Assembly (NCBI RefSeq): GCF_017591425.1
Contig: NW_024465421.1
Coordinates: 23,573,001-23,637,000 of the forward strand
Direction of reading: 5' to 3'
Length of the DNA: 64,000 bases
DNA from: Ochotona curzoniae
Taxonomy: Eukaryota; Chordata; Mammalia; Lagomorpha; Ochotonidae
Position numbers and translations under genes: made by a program. Below are positions 33,101 through 64,000 of this stretch, one piece after another. Below the pieces are notes generated by a model. That model was not told the origin of the DNA, did not search any database, and saw only the letters and a list, made by a program, of their open reading frames with translations. The first letter of the stretch is position 1. Each line of letters opens with the position of its first letter.

Positions 33101-33189
33101 AGCCGGGCCGCCTCCTGCAGGAGAGGGCGCCGCCCCGCGCGTCTGGCCGGTCTCCGGTGGCAGGTGCCTCGTCTCCGCCAGGGCGGCCT

Positions 33190-33308
33190 AGCAGCTGTCC
33201 CCGCCGGCCGTCGCAGCCTCCGAAGGGCTGGAGCGGAACCAGGGGTGCCGAGGGAAGGGACGCTGCGAAAGGCGCGCGTGCCGGCCGCCGCCCCGGCGCT
33301 GAGCGTCG
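33190..33308 (+). other. ABCA3: Probable ABCA3 untranslated first exon (3' boundary)
   Basis: A strong donor, gtgagt, at 33309 follows 'gctgagcgtcg' inside the CpG island on the plus strand. Human ABCA3 has untranslated first exons upstream of the ATG exon, so this donor is the best candidate for exon 1. The 5' limit given is arbitrary. Further untranslated exons between here and 40.39 kb were not identified. Confidence 0.4.
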
Positions 33309-34194
33309 GTGAGTGCCGCCGGGACCCCTGTTCGCGCGCTCGCTCCCGGGCTGGCTCGCGGCTCCGGGGCCGCCTCCCCGCCCGGCCGGCTCTGCCCGCT
33401 CTGATCCTTTCCCGCAGCCTTGCACACCTCAGCCCCGCCAGCCCGCACGGAGTCTTTGCGGGTTGCATCTCGCAGCCCCCCGCCGCCGGGCTGTTCAGAT
33501 TCGGGGAGCTTTGGGTGTGTCCGCCTCACTGCGGACAGGAGCAGCCGCAGAAACTTGTGCTGCCGGGGACTGAAGCCCTGAGGGGCCCTTTGTGCGGGGC
33601 CAGGAGGCTGACCGACAGCCTTGTCGCAGAAGGGCGCTGGCTTTGGTGCGGCGGCGCCTGGCATGGCGCCGGCGTCCCCGGCCGGGGCGAGGCAGGGCCA
33701 GGGCGGCCAGCTTCACCTCGGCACAGGTTCCTGAATGAGGGGAAGGGAGGCCTCCAGGTGTTCCACTGGCTCCTCCGTTGTGCCCTCAGTGGTGTGAGTT
33801 TCCGAGACGCTCCCCCCGGCCCCCGGGTGGGACTGGGAGCCGCCGGTGCAGCCGGCAGAGTCCTCAGGTCTGCTTGTTCTGTGCTCATGGTCAGTGCAGG
33901 CACCTGTCCCCTGGCTGCTTCCTAGGGGCAGCCCAGGCGCCTCCCCCATGGATGCTGGGGTGAGCGGCCCTCTGCACCTCCTGGTGGATGACACACAGTA
34001 GAAGCTGCTCCCTCAGGGCTTGCAGGTTTTGCCCCTGAAGATGTGGGTTTGGTCTGGTGCGGGGCACATGACAGGGGCTGGAGGGATCCTGAAGGGTCAA
34101 CCGACAGGTGACTGTGCAGGCCAGGCACTGTGCAAGGGCTTGCCCTCCACTCTGCCTAAGAACTGTTGCATTTTTTCCCCAAAAGCTGATGCAC

Positions 34195-34505
34195 TTTTTA
34201 ACATTTTATCTTTATTTGAAAGGCATAATTAAAGAGGAGGAGAAGCAGAAAGAGATCTTCCTTTTGCTGGTTCACTCCCCAAATGGCACAGAGCTGGGTC
34301 AGTCCAAAGCAGGAACCAGGAACTTCTTCTGGGTCTCCCACGCTGGGTGCAGGGGCCCAAGGACTTGAGCAGTCTTCTGTGTTCCCAGGCATGTTAGCAG
34401 AGAGCTGGATCAGCAGTGGGACAGCCAGGCCTTGAACTGGTGCCTGTATAGGATGCCAGCATCACAGATGGAGGCTTAGTCCAGTATACCAGGGCACCAG
34501 CCCCT
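34195..34505 (-). mobile_element. C-SINE, old
   Basis: 'cattttatctttatttgaaa' left, 'agtataccagggcaccagcc' head. Confidence 0.8.
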
Positions 34506-35149
34506 GTGAATGCCTGTTATAAACTTCGGAAGACAAAGACTGTTCTAGAAAGTCTGTCTCCTAGAGATACAAGAGGAAGGGAAACAGGTGGGAAGCTGCC
34601 CCCTCACCCCACATGCTCATGAACTAATAGAGAAGTCTGAGTCCCGCGCTTGCTTGATCTGACAGGCAGAATGACACTGTTGCCTCTCAAATCTGTTGTC
34701 CTGCTGCCCTGACAAGCAACCCACAGGACCGAAGCAGCATGGTGCCAGCCCTTTCCAAGGCGACCGTTGGCCTCAGGTGGCGTGTGAACCAGGCTGGCTC
34801 ATGGTAGCAGATCTGACCCAGGTTGGACTCCCACCAGCCAGCCCTGCCCCCCAGGAGGAGCACACTTGCCTGTTCTGCCAGGGGAGGCCTGCTCCCTGCC
34901 TGTAGGCAGCCTGTGTGCGTGGAAATGGTCCTTAGGGACCTCAGGGTGAGGTACAGGGATGGGTCCTCTCTAGACTATTGACGTGCAGTGAGCGCAGTGT
35001 CCCACTGGCCCAGGTGTCCAGGCAGGATGAGAGTGGCTCGAGCCCAGGCTGCATGCTGCGTAACCTGTGGACAGGTGTCTGCAGGCACCCAGAGCCCACG
35101 ATCTCTGGGGACCTCGGGCATGGGCCGTTGTTGTCTTCCTCCTCATTTA

Positions 35150-35205
35150 CCGAATTCCATTTTGTTTGAAAGGCAGAGAGAGACCTCCAGGAGGAAATCT
35201 TCCAG
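35150..35205 (-). mobile_element. C-SINE 3' fragment
   Basis: 'ttttgtttgaaaggcagaga'; abuts a plus-strand copy. Confidence 0.55.
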
Positions 35206-35209
35206 GGAC

Positions 35210-35415
35210 TAGCAGTAGGGCGTGGTGGGCAAAGCTCCCACCTGCAGTGCCAGCCTCCCATAGGGAGCCTGAGGAAGCAGTGAAAGATGGCTCAGAACTT
35301 GGGCCGCTGCCAGACACAGATGTGCTGTTCAGGCTATTCGGGGAAATGAACAGATAGTAGACAGTGCTGTAATTCTGCCTTTCAAATAAATAACAAATAA
35401 ATCTTTAAAAAAGAG
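35210..35415 (+). mobile_element. C-SINE, internally deleted
   Basis: 'agtagggcgtggtgggcaaa' head, 'ttcaaataaataacaaataa' tail. Confidence 0.65.
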
Positions 35416-35625
35416 TTTCCATTTTCTGCTTCACTCCCCAAATATCCACAGTAGGCAGGAGGTGGCCAGGCCACGGCCTGGAATGTGGGACTCCAGCTCT
35501 TCCACGTGGGTAGCAGGCCTGAGCGTTTCGGTTGCCATCTGCTGTGTCAGCCAGAAACCGGGATTGGAAGTGGAGCCAGGACTCAGTTGAGGCCCTCTGA
35601 TAGGGGGGATTGTGCAGCCAAGAGT
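35416..35625 (-). mobile_element. Old C-SINE fragment
   Basis: 'ttctgcttcactccccaaat' and 'gccagaaaccgggattggaa'. Confidence 0.5.
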
Positions 35626-36221
35626 TCCCTGAAATCAAGCTTAGTGCCCAGGGGGTGGCCCTGGGAGTGACAAGCAGCTGTGTGACCTGGGCAGACAGAT
35701 ACACTGAAGGCCCACACTTCATGGGAGGGAGGCAGGCCTGGCTAGCTGGCGAGTGTTTATGACGGGGAAGGCCTCCCCAGGAGCCCGTCGTGAGCTACAG
35801 GAGCCATGGTAACTTCTCCTGGGACCTGTGCCGCCTCGCTCCCTCCTGCCCTGCGCCTCAAAGTGCTGAGCAGCCAGCGGGTGGCAGTGGGACTGAGGCT
35901 ACAGCCACAGGTAGGCTGGTGGGCAGTAGCCTGCATCCCACGCCCCCTGCTGGACCTGGACCTTTCCACCCCCTGCCGGTAACCCCAGAGCCGTGGGGTC
36001 CTAACAAGGTGACACTTCCTGGCGTGAGTAGATCTCCACCCGGGCCTGCCCTGGTCTTATGGACACAGAAATTCACACCGCTGTGGGCCTTTGAGAGAGA
36101 TCCAAGGAGAAAACCATGTGAAAGGATTTCCCAGCATGTTAGTGAGACCAAAGCTGTCCCACACACCTGCCTATCCAAAATGATCCATCAGGTCCCACAT
36201 TCCTTTAATAAACTTTGAAGA

Positions 36222-36460
36222 ACCTAATTTATTTGAAAGGCGGGAGATACAGAGGTCTTCCATCCACTAGTTCATTTCCCACATGCCCACAGCAGCCAGA
36301 CCGATGCCAGGAGACAAACTGGATACACCTTGCAACACCACGTGCACTGTGGGGGACTCGGCTGTCCCCTGAGCATGGCAGCGTGAGCTGGGTCCGCTCT
36401 TTCTGGCTCATTCCCCGCTCAGCAGCACTTCAATCCATGTCCCTCTCTTCCACTTAGTTC
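36222..36460 (-). mobile_element. Old C-SINE fragment
   Basis: 'aatttatttgaaaggcggga' and 'ttccatccactagttcattt'. Confidence 0.6.
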
Positions 36461-37084
36461 TCCATGATCCTCTGGTGCCCTTCCTGGCCAACTGCGAGTA
36501 GCTGGGCCTGGCTTCCTGAGTCAACAACGGGGCTGCCACCTTCCAGGATCACACGTCATTCCTGTCTCCAGACTTGCGACACTGAACTTACATCACAGCA
36601 GTCCCAGGGCGCCCGATGTCCCTGGGGACCACTCACTCCTTGAAGTGAAAACACCACCTCTGCAGCAGTACACTTGGGAAATGTTTGTGGCATGAATACA
36701 TTTTGTGTCATGTGTCCTTAAAGATCACGGTGGCTACTGACAAATGGTGATAGGCTTTCTTGAGGTCAACCCTCAGCCTGGCCAGTGCCTCCTGATAGCC
36801 TTCCCTGAGGTCCTCAGTTTAGCCAACACCTCCTACTAGGCCATCTGTGTTTTTACACCTGTGGCAATAAGCAGGGTGGCATCGGGATGTCTGTCTGTGG
36901 CTCCATACATGCCATCCCCCAGGCCTTGCTGCTGGTGTCTCTGGTGGAAGGGGTGCCTGGGCTTGGGGCACACCTGACATGACCCTGCTCTCTTCTCGTC
37001 TCCATTGCCAGGGACCCCAGGGGGGCATGACCACCCCCTGGCACCAGGTGTCCAGAGGTAACAGCTGTGTTTGAATGGGCACAG

Positions 37085-37345
37085 AGGAGTGGGCCACTGA
37101 CACAGCAGCTAAGATACCACTTGAGACACCCCTCTCCCATCTGGGGGTACCTGGAGTTGAGGCCCACCACTGTCCCGCATCCAGCTTTTGGCAAACATGG
37201 ATCCTTGGTGCAGGGGTTCTTGGCTCCCTGCCGCGGAGAACCCGGTGTTGGCTGTTGCAGGTACTCAGGAACAAAACCACCAGGTGGACAATCTCTCCCT
37301 CTGTCTCCCTACCTTTCAAGTAAAATGAAAATAAACAGATTTTAA
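37085..37345 (+). mobile_element. Old C-SINE
   Basis: 'ctgacacagcagctaagata' head and 'acctttcaagtaaaatgaaa' tail. Confidence 0.5.
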
Positions 37346-37965
37346 TTACCATGGACACATAGAAATTGGGCGTCAAATTCAAGCTTGTGATGGAAGAAAT
37401 ACTAGGAGGAGCACACATTTGAAGTGCTGGTTTCAGGGCTTCTCCACGGGGTGCAGTACCCAGACTCACAGGTGCCCACGAGCTGGCAGGACTGTGGCTC
37501 TGGAGGAATTCTGGGACCCAAGCAGAGCCTTCTCAGAGATTGGCAGCCCACAACCTGTGCACACTCTGTGCCCAGTGGATTGCTCACCTAAACATCAACC
37601 CGTGAACTACTCAAGGACTTGTGTAATATTTAATGTCTCAGCCGCAAGCAAACAGGCTCTTTGGCGGGAGGAGGGAGCGCCTGCAGTCCCCTTCCGGCCT
37701 GTGGCCCTGGGAGGCGGGAAGCCAGCCCTCTCCAGCAGGAGTTCTCGGAGGCTCTTGAGGTGCCTGGGGGGCGGTGGCAGGCGTCTCCGTCCTGTTGGCC
37801 TTGGCGCTGCAGGCGACAGCTCTGGATCCTGGCCATGGCCACTCTGACGACCTCGCATGCCTGTGTGGAGTGTCTGAAGAAACTTTACTTCCTCTGCGTG
37901 TACATGTTCTTTCATAACCAGAGAGCTTTCCAGATTTTGTAATTCCGGGATTTCCTCTTTTGGAT

Positions 37966-37990
37966 CTTTTTTTTTTTTTTTTTTTTTTCT
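37966..37990. repeat. Poly-T run in GC-rich flank
   Basis: About 24 T. The adjoining segment 37650-37870 is CpG-richer than its surroundings and open in several frames, but I recognise no product in it; it may be a non-coding ABCA3 leader exon or nothing. Confidence 0.5.
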
Positions 37991-38139
37991 CAAACAACAG
38001 GTTTCAAGTCTAGCTTGGGGTGAGGCCTAGATAAAGCCTCATGAGGTGGTAGGCTGAGGGCTGCATGTGTCCTTGGGGTTTGCTGGTGTTCTGGGAGCCC
38101 CACGTGGGTCTGCAGGGACAGATGCTGTCTGCAGTGATG

Positions 38140-38250
38140 CGGTGATGAAGAGCGCGGATTTAACAGCCAAGGTTCAGATCCCAGCCCCGGGCTTCCCTCT
38201 GTGCGGCTGTGAGTCATGCTTCCGTTTGGTGAAGGCGGAGCATGCCAGAA
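38140..38250 (+). mobile_element. MIR fragment
   Basis: 'gtgatgaagagcgcggattt', 'aaggttcagatcccagcc' and 'gtgcggctgtgagtcatgct' match the MIR head. Confidence 0.6.
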
Positions 38251-39194
38251 ACCAGAGCCAAATTCGGAGGCTGGCAAAGTTGCAGTGCTCGCCCAGAAGT
38301 GTCTCCCAGGTGCCCACCGAGAGCTGCCACGGGGGCGTCTGTTCCAGCCATGTCCATTGCGTGGCTCCTGGCTGCTCTGAATGCCAGCACCCTGGCTGGC
38401 CTGCTCTTTTGTTCCCTAACTTGGGTAAGAGATGCTTTATGATCATTTCCAAGTCACATCAGTGCCCTGCGTCTTCCCACAGGTGCCGGAGAGTCATGCC
38501 CTGGAGGTTGCGGTCCCTCCAGATGTCCCTGGAGACGTCAGCTGTCCCACACCACAGAGCCACCCTGTCACCCTCAAGAGACTCGCTGGCCCCGCCCCGC
38601 AGCCCTCTGTGCAGGGCCACCGCCTTCCAGCCAGTCCTGCCGTAGCCCTGTGGGGACACTGGCTGTCGGAGCCCCTCAGGATTCAGGTCAGTGAAGCTGT
38701 GTCACAGCCTGGGTGGGAAGGTGGGTGGCCTGGCCGTGTGCCCGCCCCTCTCGGTCTGGCCCTAGTCAGCACCGGGGAGCCTGCTGTTACGGGAAAGGAA
38801 GTCACCTTTTCTGAGCAGAAGACCTTGTTTGAGCAGTGACCCCTCTTTCCAGCACGCTCCTGGTAGAGGGAGAGGGCTCATCTTGGCTAATTCAGCTGCC
38901 TGCCTCTGGACAGCTCTTGCTGCAGGTGGCTGGTCCCCAGGCGCTGCCCCATTCCCTTCTCTGCCTAGACCAGTTCAGGAGCTGTTCATGAGCCACAGGC
39001 CTCTGCGTGGTTCATGGGTTGCCGCTGCTTTATCAGCAGTCTGGTGACTTTCAAGACAGAGTTCACCCCGTTGATTTTAAAACAGACGGGGCAGTTGATT
39101 AAAGCTGCCACTGTGTACTGCTGCCTACTGTGTTAGCTTTAATTTCTTTTGAGCTGGGTGGTTCGTTAAAATTCATATTTTAAATTAATCTGAA

Positions 39195-39330
39195 ATAATT
39201 TTTTTCAATTGTGACTTCTCCCAGCATAGAGAGGGAACTCCCATCTGCTGGCTGCGTCCCACCTGCCTACAAGGCCCTGGAGTCAGGGAGCTGAGAGCTC
39301 CGAGTCCTCACTGCCACCTGGGCTCTGCAT
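39195..39330 (-). mobile_element. Very old SINE fragment
   Basis: 'agggaactcccatctgctgg' only; weak. Confidence 0.3.
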
Positions 39331-39717
39331 GGGCAGGGTGCAGGGGAGAGGAGTGGGAGGCGTCTCTGGACTGGGGTGCAGGCATGGGAGATCTGCGTGG
39401 TCCAGCTGACACCAAACCTGCCAGCCGACTGCCCACCCTGAGGGAGACGATACCCACGCCTGAAGCCGCCAGAAGAAGGCTCACTTTTAGGGACCGGCCG
39501 GCCATGCCTGGGCTCTGGGCCCCCAGCTCGTGTCTGTGCCTGTTAGTGAGAGAGGCTTCCCTGAGGCCATGCACGCCGCAGCTGACTGAGGTGGCCTTAG
39601 GTCAGGGTTTGCATGGATGCAGAGCTGAATAACCAGACCCAAAACCCTTTCACAGTGAGTTGCCGAGCCTTTCTCCACTTGAAGGAGGCCAGACGGGGAA
39701 GGGCTCTGCTCTGCCTG

Positions 39718-39838
39718 TGGCCCCGTCACAGACAGCGCCCCGAGCATGGTCCATGCCAGGACTCCTGCCAGGGCTCCTCCCATGGCCCCATCGCAGACAG
39801 CGCCCCGAGCAGGGTCCACCCCAGGGCTCTTCCCTGAC
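39718..39838. repeat. 64-bp tandem duplication
   Basis: Two copies sharing 'cagacagcgccccgagca', starting near 39718 and 39782, in the ABCA3 upstream intron region. Confidence 0.8.
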
Positions 39839-40391
39839 CACCTCCGCTCCCTCTCCTAGCCTGCCACCTGCCTCTGCTCCCTCAGCTTTGGTTTCCTGGG
39901 TTCTGACACCCTCTCTGGCAGGTTCACCTCTGACTAACTCCCAGTTCAAAGCTCTGTGTCCCGGGTGTGAACTGTGGTGAGGAGGATCTGCAGACGAATG
40001 ATAGCTGTGTGAATCTAAATGCCGCCATCACTCGTCTGGGCATCTCTGAGCTCCCCTACATGATGCTCCAATTTACATGTATGTGCTTTGTGGTTTGGAG
40101 GGAATGCATTTGCTCCGGCAAGTGGTAGAGGAAAGATGAGCTTGGCTCTTAGTCCGGTGGAGGTGGCCAGTCCTCCACTTCCTCTGCCTCGTCCTTGTCC
40201 AGGGCCCCCCATCGCAGGCCTGAGCATCTGTCTCCCCCACAGCAAGGACACCCAGTGGGCTGTTCGTCCCCTGGTTCTCTGTGAGCTGAGCGTAGACTGG
40301 TCAGGAAGAGCACTTGTCCCCCCAAGTGGGGTGTTTGCTGGTAGCAAGTTCTCTGTGGCTCAGAGAGTAAATGTGCTGTCTTTGGCTCCAG

Positions 40392-63998
<23,607 letters not shown>

Positions 63999-64000
63999 GC

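Larger units (their letters stand above)
32830..33800. promoter_or_regulatory. CpG island, probable bidirectional ABCA17/ABCA3 promoter
   Basis: Dense CpG from about 32.84 kb, weakening after about 33.7 kb, between two diverging genes. No TATA box is evident. It contains four NRF1-like palindromes. In human the ABCA3 and ABCA17P first exons lie within a few hundred bases of each other, which supports a shared promoter here. Transcription starts cannot be placed from sequence alone. Confidence 0.75.
33309..40391 (+). other. ABCA3: ABCA3 5' intron region
   Basis: No coding exon recognised. 34.5-35.15, 36.46-37.08 and 38.25-40.39 kb are unique sequence without a supported feature. Human ABCA3 has extra untranslated exons in the equivalent interval; they cannot be placed here from sequence alone. 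Confidence 0.6.

Noticed and set aside
32769..33925. Several 150-250-residue open frames on both strands in the CpG island.
   Set aside because: Expected where stop codons are rare because of high GC; Arg/Ala/Pro/Gly-rich with no recognisable domain.
37607..37997. 128-residue minus-strand frame starting with Lys repeats.
   Set aside because: The Lys run is the poly-T tract in reverse and the rest resembles no protein I know; kept only as an unexplained GC-rich segment.

Overview
The window is mammalian nuclear DNA with spliced genes, GT-AG introns and a CpG island. It carries about fifty copies of a tRNA-derived SINE with a 'cctgggaaagcagt' core and a (TAAAT)-A-rich tail, which is the lagomorph C-repeat. 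The sub-type ('ggttctaatcccggcagccc') looks more like pika (Ochotona) than rabbit, but that species guess comes from memory and was not aligned.

Two ABCA-family lipid-transporter genes lie head to head. On the minus strand, from 27.15 kb down to the left edge, are the first 12 coding exons (about 625 codons) of ABCA17. On the plus strand, from 40.39 kb to the right edge, are the first 26 coding exons (about 1514 codons) of ABCA3. The last part of ABCA3, including the second ABC signature and Walker B, lies beyond the window. Exons 1-12 of the two genes match one for one: six have identical lengths, six differ by multiples of three, and all phases are the same. This is what an inverted duplication of one ancestral gene would leave. 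Every ABCA17 exon seen is open with canonical splice sites, unlike the human locus, where ABCA17P is a pseudogene.

Layout: 1-27.1 kb holds ABCA17 exons 12 to 1 in a moderately AT-rich, SINE-dense background, with a 0.96-kb CA/TG-type microsatellite, a 9 x 66-bp tandem array and a 42-bp minisatellite beside exon 9. 27.2-32 kb holds SINEs, an old LINE-1 3' end, a DNAJC19 retropseudogene and a 0.55-kb (GGGAGCC)n array. 32.8-33.8 kb is a CpG island with four NRF1-like palindromes, the likely shared bidirectional promoter, and a donor site that probably ends the untranslated first exon of ABCA3. 33.3-40.4 kb is the ABCA3 5' intron region. 40.4-64 kb holds compact GC-rich ABCA3 exons; nearly every larger intron carries a short minisatellite, often within tens of bases of a splice site.

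Function by family knowledge: ABCA3 loads phospholipid into lamellar bodies of alveolar type II cells. Rodent ABCA17 is a germ-cell ABCA transporter. No RNA genes, CRISPR arrays, viral genes or prokaryotic-type systems were recognised. The most unusual observation is a strong alternative acceptor in ABCA17 intron 8 that would splice five 14-residue minisatellite repeats, in frame and stop-free, onto exon 9.
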